DNA of 15,983 nucleotides from Nitrospirota bacterium (GTDB lineage: Bacteria > Nitrospirota_A > Leptospirillia > Leptospirillales > Leptospirillaceae): assembly GCA_021838765.1 (NCBI GenBank), contig JAKCCY010000052.1, positions 1 through 15,983 of the forward strand, written 5' to 3'. Both the position numbers and the translations under genes were made by a program. The notes beneath the pieces were generated by a model that did not search any database, was not told the origin of the DNA, and saw only the letters and a program-made list of their open reading frames with translations. Below, in pieces: positions 6,169 to 13,175 of the stretch. How positions within the stretch are numbered: the stretch's first letter is position 1; the number at the start of each line of letters is the position of its first letter.

Positions 6169-7386
6169 ATGCTTCTTTATGAAAACCGAAGCCCAAGAGC
6201 CTTTTTCGGGCCACCATTCCCACCCAGAAAAATCTTCGACTCCCTCGAAAAAACCATGGGACCATATCAGGGATTATTCTACCAAAACAAGAGACTGGTC
6301 CTCTATTCACCAACATGCAAGGGACTCTGGAAACAAATAGGGCATGAGAAGACCCTCGACGATTTTCTGGACCATCTCTCCCGACATGTGACAGTCGGAG
6401 AGCGCAGCCATCTGAAGGAATTCCTCGAAAAGGCAAAACATCTCGAATCCCAGATAACGGACCGTTTCATTCTGGTGCCAAACACAATGGGTGAATTCTT
6501 GTTTTTGGGTATTATCCTGACCCCGACACCATTCGGAACACACCTGTCGCTATCCCCCGCTTCCGACCTGAAAGAATGTGCCGCGCTTCAGGAATCGATA
6601 GACGGAGAAAAGCTTCCGTCCCTGTTTTCCGAACTTGCAAACTGGTTCGAAGATGCCGAAACAGAAGAACTCATTACACAGGCGATCACGACTCTTCCGG
6701 AAGAGCTTTCCCTTTCCATCCATATTCATCGCATTAACAGTTATATCGGAGTTGGAAAGGAAAGGCAGGGGGCCCATCTTTTCTACGAAGACCGCGCCGG
6801 GAAATGGGTCAGGAATATTTTTGACTCCGATGAGCCCAGCGGATACATACCCACAACGAGACTCCAGGCTTACATGGAAGGAGTTGATGTCATGATGAGA
6901 ACACCCATGTTCATCGGACAGGTCCTTCCCCTTTTCTGGATCTCCATCAACCACCAGAAACTCAATCAGTTCGGCGTGGACCGCTTTTCCTCCTACCTTA
7001 GGGATTTCTCCAGGCAGTCGGTCATGAGCGCACAACAGTTTCAAAGCTCCAGGTTCCATTTCAGCAAATACTGGTCAGGCCAGGGCTACTCCCCCGATGG
7101 CCTCGTCCCCATCTCCAGAATTCTTGAAAACAACTCCGCGGAAGCCCAGAAAATTCCCGTATTGCCCATATGGGGCCTAAGCCAGGCAACACTTCCCGGA
7201 CTCCAGAAATCCCACAGGATACCCGACCCGCTTTTTCTCGACTGGGACAAGGGACTGGCCATCATCATGCTCAGAAACTGCTCCCTTGAGCAGGCATCGT
7301 CAGTCGTCTGGAAAAACCTGAAATCCAGGATCAAGCTCCCTGTCGATCCTCCACTGCCCTTGTCGGAGTTCTTGAAGCTTGAGTAG
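6169..7386 (+). CDS. Unrecognised 405-residue protein
   Basis: I do not recognise this family. ATG 6169 has AGGAT at 6157-6161 (gap 7); a later ATG at 6256 has no ribosome site. No signal peptide, long hydrophobic helix or cysteine-rich motif is seen, so it should be cytoplasmic. The layout is mixed: an N-terminal segment around residues 30-95 (GPYQGLFYQNKRLVLYSPT, then an acidic helix) could be PAS-like; a middle segment (about 150-270) with ELANWFEDAETEELITQAIT before IHIHRINSYIGV recalls GAF-type sensor domains; and a C-terminal part ends with IIMLRNCSLEQASSVVWKNL. These are only resemblances in pattern. Its start lies 28 bases from the divergent DUF374 start, so their promoters must overlap. 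A candidate terminator follows, separating it from the tusA cluster. Confidence 0.7.
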   Translation: MLLYENRSPRAFFGPPFPPRKIFDSLEKTMGPYQGLFYQNKRLVLYSPTCKGLWKQIGHEKTLDDFLDHLSRHVTVGERSHLKEFLEKAKHLESQITDRFILVPNTMGEFLFLGIILTPTPFGTHLSLSPASDLKECAALQESIDGEKLPSLFSELANWFEDAETEELITQAITTLPEELSLSIHIHRINSYIGVGKERQGAHLFYEDRAGKWVRNIFDSDEPSGYIPTTRLQAYMEGVDVMMRTPMFIGQVLPLFWISINHQKLNQFGVDRFSSYLRDFSRQSVMSAQQFQSSRFHFSKYWSGQGYSPDGLVPISRILENNSAEAQKIPVLPIWGLSQATLPGLQKSHRIPDPLFLDWDKGLAIIMLRNCSLEQASSVVWKNLKSRIKLPVDPPLPLSEFLKLE

Positions 7387-7390
7387 GGAT

Positions 7391-7435
7391 TTCCTTTCAG
7401 GGATATTTTCCCAGACATTAAAGGAAGCCCTTTTT
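7391..7435 (+). terminator. Candidate terminator between the unknown gene and tusA
   Basis: TTCCTTT (7391-7397) pairs with AAAGGAA (7420-7426). Within the loop GGGA (7400-7403) pairs with TCCC (7409-7412). GCCC and five Ts (7431-7435) follow. It starts 5 bases after the stop of the 405-residue gene. The outer stem is AT rich, so efficiency is doubtful. The remaining 7436-7513 holds a TAGAAT (7454-7459) that could be a -10 box for the tusA cluster, but no good -35 is seen. Confidence 0.4.
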
Positions 7436-7516
7436 CTCACGATGCCGACATGGTAGAATCTGACCGTCAAGCTTTTATTTTCAGTCGCTGTCTGAGTTTT
7501 CAGCAAGGAGCAAATG

Positions 7517-7759
7517 ATGAGCCAGCAGGAAGATCTGGATTTGGACCTGAGAGGGGTCAAGTGTCCATTCAATTTTGTCAAGACCAAGCTCAAGCTTGAA
7601 ACGATGGCCCCGGGACAAATCCTGAAGGTCGTTCTCGATCCGGGAGAACCCATCAAGAACGTTCCACGATCCGCCCAGGAAGAAGGCCACGAGATTCTTT
7701 CCATCTCCGAGAGGCCCGACGGGCTTTTTGATCTTCGCTTGAAAAAGGCTTCAGCGTGA
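7517..7759 (+). CDS. tusA: TusA-family sulfur carrier protein
   Basis: 80 residues. It begins with the TusA/SirA layout LDLRGVKCPFNFVKTKLKLE, then GQILKVVLD, GEPIKNVP and EEGHE. Cys16 is the persulfide-carrying cysteine. The family motif is CPxP; here it is CPFN, so the second proline is replaced. TusA proteins hand sulfur from cysteine desulfurase or sulfur-oxidation enzymes to acceptors for tRNA thiolation, cofactor synthesis or sulfur oxidation. Two ATGs lie side by side (7514 and 7517). AAGGAG at 7505-7510 gives gaps of 3 and 6 bases, so the second is preferred. It leads a run of four small same-strand genes with short gaps. Confidence 0.85.
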   Translation: MSQQEDLDLDLRGVKCPFNFVKTKLKLETMAPGQILKVVLDPGEPIKNVPRSAQEEGHEILSISERPDGLFDLRLKKASA

Positions 7760-7787
7760 TTGGCTCGCAAAGGAACAGGGACAGCGC

Positions 7788-8090
7788 ATGAAGTTCGGCA
7801 TTCTCCTGTCGACCCATCCCGACAAAGGGGATGGGCCCGTCGTCCAGGAACTGATTCACGCGGCCCAAAAATGCGGCGATGTTGTATATCTCTATCTTCT
7901 TGACGAAGGAACCAGGTTTATTCCCTTAGACTGGGTCCAGGATTTGCCGGGCCCGACCGTTCATGTATACAGCTGCGCCTATGGCGCACAGTCCCGGCGG
8001 ATCAACGATCCCGGAAAAACGACTTTTTGCGGTCTTGTTATGCTAACGCAAATCATGGAGGGGTGTGATCGCTTTGTTTCTTTCAACTGA
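7788..8090 (+). CDS. DsrE/TusD-like sulfur-transfer protein
   Basis: 100 residues. The pattern of a small alpha/beta DsrE-family protein is clear: an N-terminal strand KFGILLSTHP, a helix VQELIHAAQKCG, the strand DVVYLYLLDEGTRF, VHVYSCAYGAQSR, and a closing FCGLVMLTQIMEGCDRFVSF. Four cysteines are present (29, 63, 81 and 93); Cys63 (CAYG) or Cys81 (FCGL) could be the sulfur-carrying one. In the DsrEFH and TusBCD complexes the DsrE/TusD subunit takes sulfur from TusA and passes it to DsrC/TusE. AGGGA at 7777-7781 (gap 6) supports the ATG. The gap from tusA is 28 bases. A DsrE-type subunit is the best fit, though other DsrE-like families are possible. Confidence 0.75.
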   Translation: MKFGILLSTHPDKGDGPVVQELIHAAQKCGDVVYLYLLDEGTRFIPLDWVQDLPGPTVHVYSCAYGAQSRRINDPGKTTFCGLVMLTQIMEGCDRFVSFN

Positions 8091-8108
8091 CTCCTGGAAA
8101 GAACCCCA

Positions 8109-8468
8109 ATGACCCAGACATCAAAAGAGCATCCGGCATCAAACAGTACTCTTGTCTTTATCCAGAGCGATCCTCGGGAAAGCCCCCGACCGGCGGAAGC
8201 CGTTCGGGTTACTGCGGGGCTTGTCGGAGGAGAGATCCCCGTAGGCATTTACCTTTTCAAGGAAGCACTGCCTCTCTTCATGGAAAATCTTGAAGACCTT
8301 GAGGACGGGGAGATCCTGATGAAATTCTGGACAGGATTTCCGGAAATGGGCGTTGAAATCTATTACGAACCGGAAGAAGGGGCAACACCTCCGGTTGGCG
8401 CATTGCCCATGACACCTGAGGAGCTTTCGGAACACATTACCCGATATTCCCAGTTTCTTTTTTTCTGA
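8109..8468 (+). CDS. DsrF/TusC-like protein without cysteine
   Basis: 119 residues. It has the DsrE-fold rhythm: strand TLVFIQSDP, helix AEAVRVTAGLVGG, strand PVGIYLFKEALPLF, an acidic helix MENLEDLEDGE, then VEIYYEPE and a final helix with SEHITRYSQFLFF. Position and pattern between a DsrE-like and a DsrH-like gene suggest the DsrF/TusC role, a structural partner in the sulfur-relay ring. No cysteine occurs at all, so it cannot carry sulfur itself. The ribosome site is weak (GGAAAG, gap about 8). Similarity is recognised from fold rhythm and context rather than a sharp motif. Confidence 0.55.
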   Translation: MTQTSKEHPASNSTLVFIQSDPRESPRPAEAVRVTAGLVGGEIPVGIYLFKEALPLFMENLEDLEDGEILMKFWTGFPEMGVEIYYEPEEGATPPVGALPMTPEELSEHITRYSQFLFF

Positions 8469-8477
8469 GGATTGAAC

Positions 8478-8726
8478 ATGACGCTTGTCCTTCTCCGAAG
8501 TCCACTTGGCCAGTCCCAGATCAGGATGATCCAGTCCATCCTGGAAAGATCTCCCCAAAACAGGGTTATTCTTCTGAGCAGTTCCGCAACGTGGCCTGAC
8601 AGTGGAAAAGGACAGGTTCTGTCCGTCAGCGAGGATCCAGATCGTCCCTATCCTGCTATCTCCTGGGATGAAACATATGCCATGATCAAAAATGCTTCCA
8701 GCCTTCTTATTCCCGCAAACGTCTGA
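8478..8726 (+). CDS. DsrH/TusB-like protein without cysteine
   Basis: 82 residues from ATG 8478, with GAGGA at 8467-8471 (gap 6); an in-frame TTG at 8472 overlaps the spacing and is not favoured. It starts MTLVLLRSPLGQ, followed by a helix QIRMIQSILERS, a strand NRVILLSS, and a C-terminal ISWDETYAMIKNASSLLIP. The short length and the I-S-W/Y-x-E-x-x-x-x-I ending match the DsrH/TusB subunit, usually about 95 residues. In that family a cysteine near residue 20 is common; here none is present. It begins 9 bases after the DsrF-like stop, so it is co-translated with it. The identification depends on context as much as on sequence. Confidence 0.55.
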   Translation: MTLVLLRSPLGQSQIRMIQSILERSPQNRVILLSSSATWPDSGKGQVLSVSEDPDRPYPAISWDETYAMIKNASSLLIPANV

Positions 8727-8769
8727 TATTTCTGTCAATGTAAGGAAATCCACCCAAGAACCTGTCAGA

Positions 8770-10104
8770 ATGAACTGTATTCGCTCTTTGATACGGGCCC
8801 TTTTGTTTTTTACCCTCGTATTTCTTTTATTCGGCGAGACAATCCCGGTCCATTCGGATCCGCTTCCGGAAGATTCAACGCAAAAACAGTTTTTAGCAGG
8901 AACCAGGACCATTTCAGTAGAGAGGGCGGTCAGAATGGCTCTTTCGCAAAATACGTCCACACGATCCCTGCGTTCGTCCTGGCAGGCGAGAACGTTTCTG
9001 GAAGAAACCGCAATGGCACCGTCCGATCCCATCATTGAATTTCTCTACGGCATTGGTAACCAGGGGACAGGCACTCCTTATGGGTCGGGAACAGGATGGT
9101 CCATTTTCCAGAACATGCTCTTTCCCGGAAAAGCATGGCTCGACCAAAAAATACTGGCGTCCCAAACAGCACTGCGTCACGAAGACTATCTCGACAACCG
9201 CCGAACTCTCATCAACCAGACAGAAAAAGCCTACTACACAATCCTTCTCGACGAGGAAAGGCTTCGAGAAAATCTCCGGCTTCTTGACTGGCTCAAACGG
9301 GTCCAGAAAATAACACGGATACGGGTTGCGGCAAACAAAGCTCCTCTCCTCGACTACCTGAGTGCAAAGAACGCGGTCAAACAGGCAACGCTCAGGCGCA
9401 TTGCCATGACACTCGCACTTGTCTCTGACCGGCGCCAGCTCAATACGCTTCTTGGTCTTCCCCTGAATACCCCTTTACAGCTTGAAGAACCCAGGATTCC
9501 TCAGAAGATTTCCGTCCACTTTTCAAAGACCGCAGATCTCGATTTGTCCCTTGATAAAAAACGACCCGATGTCAAAAAACTCCAGAGTGCTCTCGCACTC
9601 AGCATCAAACAGCTCTCCCGGGCCGAGATGGACTATCTCCCTGACTTTCAGCTCCAGGGTTCTGAGGGGGATATCGGATGCTACGGATTTTCAAACACAA
9701 ATTGTTATTCTCTTGGCATCATGTTCAATCTTCCCCTTTTTTTCTCACTCAAACAGCAAAAGAAAATTACTTCGCTCAGGCAAAACGTATCTGCCCAAAA
9801 ATGGCTTCTGATCTGGAAAAAATCCCTGGCTGTAACAGAAGCGCTCAATGCACAGGCCAAAACAGTTGTGGCCTTTAAAATATTCGAAACAAACAGCAGA
9901 GAGATCCTTCCTGATTCTGAGCTCGCTTTTAATCTGGCCCTTTCGGCCTACGAAACACAAAAGATCAGTTTTCTATACCTGATCACCTCGCTTAACAACT
10001 TTCACCAGGCACGATACAACCGTTTCAAAAGCCTGATTAACTACTACAATACCTTATCCGACCTGGAGGCCGTTACGGCAAGCTCCCCCTTTCTTGAAAA
10101 CTGA
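8770..10104 (+). CDS. TolC-family outer membrane channel protein
   Basis: 444 residues from ATG 8770. The first residues form a signal peptide: MNCIRSLIR, then a hydrophobic run ALLFFTLVFLLF, then GETIPVHSDP. The frame is open from ATG 8692, but that start lies inside the previous gene and buries the signal. The mature protein begins SVERAVRMALSQN, the usual opening of outer-membrane efflux proteins, and has two long helical halves with a YLPDFQL-x-G-x-x-G and LPLFF strand pattern near residues 290-330 that resembles the porin strand of OEP repeats. It probably traverses the outer membrane and periplasm and acts with an inner-membrane pump and adaptor, but none is encoded here. It follows the tus/dsr genes by 43 bases and may share their transcript. 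Substrate unknown. Confidence 0.85.
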   Translation: MNCIRSLIRALLFFTLVFLLFGETIPVHSDPLPEDSTQKQFLAGTRTISVERAVRMALSQNTSTRSLRSSWQARTFLEETAMAPSDPIIEFLYGIGNQGTGTPYGSGTGWSIFQNMLFPGKAWLDQKILASQTALRHEDYLDNRRTLINQTEKAYYTILLDEERLRENLRLLDWLKRVQKITRIRVAANKAPLLDYLSAKNAVKQATLRRIAMTLALVSDRRQLNTLLGLPLNTPLQLEEPRIPQKISVHFSKTADLDLSLDKKRPDVKKLQSALALSIKQLSRAEMDYLPDFQLQGSEGDIGCYGFSNTNCYSLGIMFNLPLFFSLKQQKKITSLRQNVSAQKWLLIWKKSLAVTEALNAQAKTVVAFKIFETNSREILPDSELAFNLALSAYETQKISFLYLITSLNNFHQARYNRFKSLINYYNTLSDLEAVTASSPFLEN

Positions 10105-10162
10105 CCGTGTCCGAAACGCCGTTTTTCGTCCAGTTATAGACCATGATTGAAGCATTTGGTCC

Positions 10163-10191
10163 TTGTTTTTTTATCCTGATTGGGATATCTT
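10163..10191 (+). promoter_or_regulatory. Candidate promoter for tRNA-Ser(GGA) and SRP RNA
   Basis: TTGTTT (10163-10168) and TATCTT (10186-10191) are spaced by 17 bases, about 44 bases upstream of the tRNA. A second -10-like GATAAT lies at 10197-10202 without a matching -35. Either could drive the tRNA, the SRP RNA and possibly dnaX. The upstream part, 10105-10162, shows no feature. Confidence 0.35.
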
Positions 10192-10234
10192 AACCGGATA
10201 ATTGTCCTCTGAAAGAGTTCTGTTGGGGTCAACT

Positions 10235-10327
10235 GGAGAGATGTCCGAGCGGCCGAAGGAGCACGACTGGAAATCGTGTAGGTGCCTAATAAGCGCCTCG
10301 AGGGTTCGAATCCCTCTCTCTCCGCCA
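10235..10327 (+). tRNA. tRNA-Ser (anticodon GGA)
   Basis: 93 bases including an encoded CCA (10325-10327). The acceptor GGAGAGA (10235-10241) pairs with TCTCTCC (10317-10323), with G as discriminator base. The anticodon arm CACGA-CTGGAAA-TCGTG gives GGA, reading UCC and UCU. A long variable arm (GGTGCCTAATAAGCGCC), the class II mark of tRNA-Ser, and the T-arm GAGGGTTCGAATCCCTC are intact. It lies just upstream of the SRP RNA gene and dnaX, an order also known from Bacillus. Confidence 0.97.
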
Positions 10328-10353
10328 TTTTACCCCCTGGGTCATACGGGAGA

Positions 10354-10472
10354 CCTTCCGGGGGGGGCCAGGCTCCGTGCAACAGAGTGCCGTGAACTCC
10401 GCCAGGTCCGGAAGGAAGCAACGGTATCGGAATACTCAGTGTGCCCCGGAATCACCTGGTCTCCCTCCGAAG
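10354..10472 (+). ncRNA. ffs: Small signal recognition particle RNA (4.5S type)
   Basis: The conserved SRP domain IV core is present: CCAGGTCCGGAAGGAAGCA near 10403-10420, including the GGAA tetraloop that docks the Ffh protein and the asymmetric loop. Flanking arms pair, with GAGT (upstream) with ACTC (downstream) and GGGGGCCAGG with CCTGG-TCTCCCTCC at the ends; CCTTCCGG and CCGAAGG may extend the stem, so ends are approximate. The RNA is part of the particle that sends membrane proteins to the translocon. No T-run terminator follows, so the transcript may continue into dnaX, whose start is 34 bases on. Confidence 0.93.
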
Positions 10473-10506
10473 GCCTCCACCCGACCACCCGATTGGATCC
10501 CTGATC

Positions 10507-12147
10507 ATGTCAACAGTCATGTCCCTTGCCCGAAAATGGCGCCCTCAAACATTTTCCGACCTGGTCGGACAGGAATCGGTTTTCAAGGCGATTACCTTTG
10601 CCCTGAAAGCAAAGACCCTTCCCCAGGCCTATCTCTTTTCCGGAGACCGCGGAGTGGGCAAAACGACTGTCGCGCGACTCCTTGCCAAATCGATCAACTG
10701 CAAGGATGGTCCGACAACAGCTCCCTGTCTTGAATGTTCTTCATGCATTGAAATTGCAAAAGGATCTTCTCCCGATGTCATGGAGATCGACGGAGCCTCC
10801 AACACCAGTGTCGACGATGTGCGCTCCCTGAGAGAAGGGATCCATTTTCTTCCCTTTTCAGGCAGGGCCCGGATCTATATTATCGACGAAGTTCATATGC
10901 TTTCGACCGCAGCCTTCAATGCCCTTCTGAAAACACTCGAAGAGCCACCTTCCCACGTCATCTTCATCTTTGCCACCACCGAGGCCCACAAGGTTCCGGA
11001 TACGATACAGTCCAGGTGCCAGCATTTCAGGTTCAGGAATCTCACCGTTCCTGAAATCAAGAATCAGCTCCAAAAAATATGCATGGCCGAAGCTCTGGAT
11101 TTTACCCCGGATGTTCTGAACCTCCTCGCACAGGCGGCAGAAGGAAGCCTCAGGGATGCACTGAGTCTGACCGACCAGATCCGGGCATTATCCCATGGCG
11201 GAATAGCGCTTGAAGATATTTCCCTCTTTTTGGGAATGGCTCCGGCCAATCTTGAAAGGGACCTTCTTGATGCCTTGCTGTCAGGAAAGATCCCGGAAAC
11301 GCTGAGAATTGCCGAGAACCTCCTTGCAATCGGAGTTGATCCCAGAAATTTGCTGAAAAATCTTTCAAAACGAACAAGAGATCTGCTGATGTCCGCAGTT
11401 CTTGCCACCCCCCTTACGGAAAAACCGTTCGAATGGATGCAGGAATCCATTCCGCCGGCATTCCTGACAGGGTCCCGGACAGAGATCTTTCTCGAACAGA
11501 TGCTGACGCTCCTTTTGAGGGGAGAAGAAGAACTCCGAAGATCCCCCCAGCCATCCATCACTTTCCTTCTGATTCTCTGCCGAATCTGCCACCTCAAGGA
11601 TGCGGAAACTCTTTCGCAGGTTCTCTCGTCTCTCAGAAATCCCCGGGCAGTTTCAACGAAACAGGAAGGTGCTCCTCAAAAACCATCTCTCAGACAGTCG
11701 GAGACCGCAGGCCAAAAGACAGAAGAAACCATCGGTACACCACCTGAACATAAACCGGCCCCCTCACGTCTGGACATCAGAATCCCGTCCGACTGGAAAA
11801 AATTTCTCCGGGAAATAAAAGGTCTCGAACCCCATGACAGGGAACTCCTTGAAGATTGCCAGGTCCAGCGGACAGACCCACAAACCATCACCCTGTTCGT
11901 CTCAAAAGCTTTTTTTGAAAGCAGGGTTCGGGAACACATTCCCCTGCTTTCCCAATCATTTCTTCAGCGTGAAGGACAATCTGTTACTTTTCTGACAAAA
12001 GTACAGAGCGCACCAGGGGGACAAAAAGTTCCAACACCTGCAGACCAGGTAAAAGACCATCATCTCGTCAAGGAAGCACAGACGATCTTTGGAGCAGAAG
12101 TCATCTCGGTTAAAAACCAGAGCGGCCAAAAAGAAAACCCATCATAA
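10507..12147 (+). CDS. dnaX: DNA polymerase III subunits gamma/tau
   Basis: 546 residues from ATG 10507. The frame extends up to 10441, but that would lie in the SRP RNA; ATG 10519 (MSLARKWRP) is another option. A clamp-loader ATPase: Walker A GDRGVGKTT (46-54), zinc site Cys65, Cys74, Cys77 and Cys80, Walker B IIDEVHML (125-132), SRC box 169-171. The C-terminal third (about 380-546) is less conserved, with a proline- and charge-rich linker and a folded tail, as in tau, which binds the replicative helicase and polymerase. No clear A-AAA-AAG type slippery site for making gamma was found. ybaB starts 12 bases downstream and recR follows, the conserved dnaX-ybaB-recR set. Confidence 0.95.
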   Translation: MSTVMSLARKWRPQTFSDLVGQESVFKAITFALKAKTLPQAYLFSGDRGVGKTTVARLLAKSINCKDGPTTAPCLECSSCIEIAKGSSPDVMEIDGASNTSVDDVRSLREGIHFLPFSGRARIYIIDEVHMLSTAAFNALLKTLEEPPSHVIFIFATTEAHKVPDTIQSRCQHFRFRNLTVPEIKNQLQKICMAEALDFTPDVLNLLAQAAEGSLRDALSLTDQIRALSHGGIALEDISLFLGMAPANLERDLLDALLSGKIPETLRIAENLLAIGVDPRNLLKNLSKRTRDLLMSAVLATPLTEKPFEWMQESIPPAFLTGSRTEIFLEQMLTLLLRGEEELRRSPQPSITFLLILCRICHLKDAETLSQVLSSLRNPRAVSTKQEGAPQKPSLRQSETAGQKTEETIGTPPEHKPAPSRLDIRIPSDWKKFLREIKGLEPHDRELLEDCQVQRTDPQTITLFVSKAFFESRVREHIPLLSQSFLQREGQSVTFLTKVQSAPGGQKVPTPADQVKDHHLVKEAQTIFGAEVISVKNQSGQKENPS

Positions 12148-12159
12148 GGAGACCCGGAA

Positions 12160-12477
12160 ATGATGCCTGATTTCTTAAAAAAAGCCATGGAAATGAAAGG
12201 GAAGATCGGACAAGTCCAGGAAGAGCTCCAGAATGCCCGCCTCCTGGGGATCGCCGGGGACGCAGACGGAATTATTGTCACCATGAACGGAAAGTCTGAA
12301 GTCCTCTCCCTGACGATTACCCCAAAGCTCTACCAGGAAACAGCCCGGGAAGACCTTGAAAGGCTTCTCTGCCAGGCCATTAACCAGGCAGGAGAAAAAG
12401 CGAGGGCCCTTATGACAAAATCCATGCTTGAAGCTTCCGGCATGCCCGGTGGATTGCCGGGATTCCCCGGATTCTGA
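12160..12477 (+). CDS. ybaB: YbaB/EbfC nucleoid-associated protein
   Basis: 105 residues, the family's usual size. The long first helix with a lysine- and glutamine-rich run (MKGKIGQVQEELQNARLLG), followed by GDADGIIVTMNGKSEVLSLTI and the end helix region before a Gly/Pro/Met-rich tail (MPGGLPGFPGF), fit YbaB. The protein forms dimers that bind DNA and may help RecR or shape the nucleoid. ATG 12160 has AAGGAG at 12146-12151 (gap 8), overlapping the dnaX stop; a second ATG follows directly. recR begins 7 bases after its stop, so expression is tightly linked. Confidence 0.92.
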   Translation: MMPDFLKKAMEMKGKIGQVQEELQNARLLGIAGDADGIIVTMNGKSEVLSLTITPKLYQETAREDLERLLCQAINQAGEKARALMTKSMLEASGMPGGLPGFPGF

Positions 12478-12484
12478 CAGCAAC

Positions 12485-13135
12485 ATGCCTCAAAATCCCG
12501 GAGAAAGAAACCACTCCCCTTATCCGATGCCTTTTTATCGGGTCATCGAAGCATTGAGGACCCTTCCCGGAATCGGGATCAGAACAGCCACAAAACTGGC
12601 CTTTCATCTCTTGAAATCCTCTGATGAGGAGGTATTTGCCCTTTCAGGACACCTTTCCCTCATGAAAAAAGAGCTGGTCCTTTGCTCGATTTGCCAAAAC
12701 ATCAGGGAACTGCCCGAGAACCCCGGAGAGGATGACGCTGTCTGCACTCTCTGCCGGGATTCCACCCGGGATGAAGGCCTCATTATGGTCGTGGAAGATG
12801 TTCAGACTCTTTATGCAGTCGAACGATCCGGAGAGTTTCATGGGCTCTATCATGTTTTAATGGGAAGACTTTCCCCCCTTGACGGAATTGGACCTGATGC
12901 CATCAGGATCAAGGAACTTATTTCCAGAGTGGAAACAGGCCAGGTCCGGGAAATCATCGTCGCAACATCACCAACGACTGAAGGTGAGGCAACAGCGCTT
13001 TATATCTCAAAGCTTTTCAAGCCTCTCGGCATCAGGGTCAGCCGCATCGCCTTCGGCATTCCGGTCGGACTTGAGCTTGAATACGTCGATGACATGACGC
13101 TTATCCGGTCAGTCGAAGGCCGAAGGTCGATGTGA
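12485..13135 (+). CDS. recR: Recombination protein RecR
   Basis: 216 residues from ATG 12485; starting at ATG 12527 (MPFYRV) would give 202, closer to the usual 198-200. Neither has a good ribosome site; coupling to ybaB is likely. Features: the helix-hairpin-helix LRTLPGIGIRTATKLAFHLL, a four-cysteine zinc finger (Cys67, 70, 87 and 90), a Toprim domain with VVEDVQTLYAVERSG and LMGRLSPLDGIGPD, and the C-terminal ATSPTTEGEATALYI and GIPVGLELEYVDD motifs. RecR acts with RecO (and RecF) to load RecA at gaps. The first 14 residues before MPFYRV (polar) are unusual and may not be translated. Confidence 0.94.
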   Translation: MPQNPGERNHSPYPMPFYRVIEALRTLPGIGIRTATKLAFHLLKSSDEEVFALSGHLSLMKKELVLCSICQNIRELPENPGEDDAVCTLCRDSTRDEGLIMVVEDVQTLYAVERSGEFHGLYHVLMGRLSPLDGIGPDAIRIKELISRVETGQVREIIVATSPTTEGEATALYISKLFKPLGIRVSRIAFGIPVGLELEYVDDMTLIRSVEGRRSM

Positions 13136-13175
13136 TCCTAGGGACAATAGCCATCCCCTGAAAAAGGAGTACCGA

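Noticed and set aside
8139..9035. A 298-codon minus-strand frame
   Set aside because: It lies antisense to the DsrF-, DsrH- and TolC-like genes, crosses several gene boundaries and shows no domain.
10134..10421. A 95-codon minus-strand frame across tRNA-Ser and SRP RNA
   Set aside because: It reads AEREGFEPS and similar, the well-known false protein produced by the antisense of tRNA-Ser genes.
13138..13158. Possible hairpin between recR and prfC
   Set aside because: Only four pairs (GGGA/TCCC) form and no T run follows.
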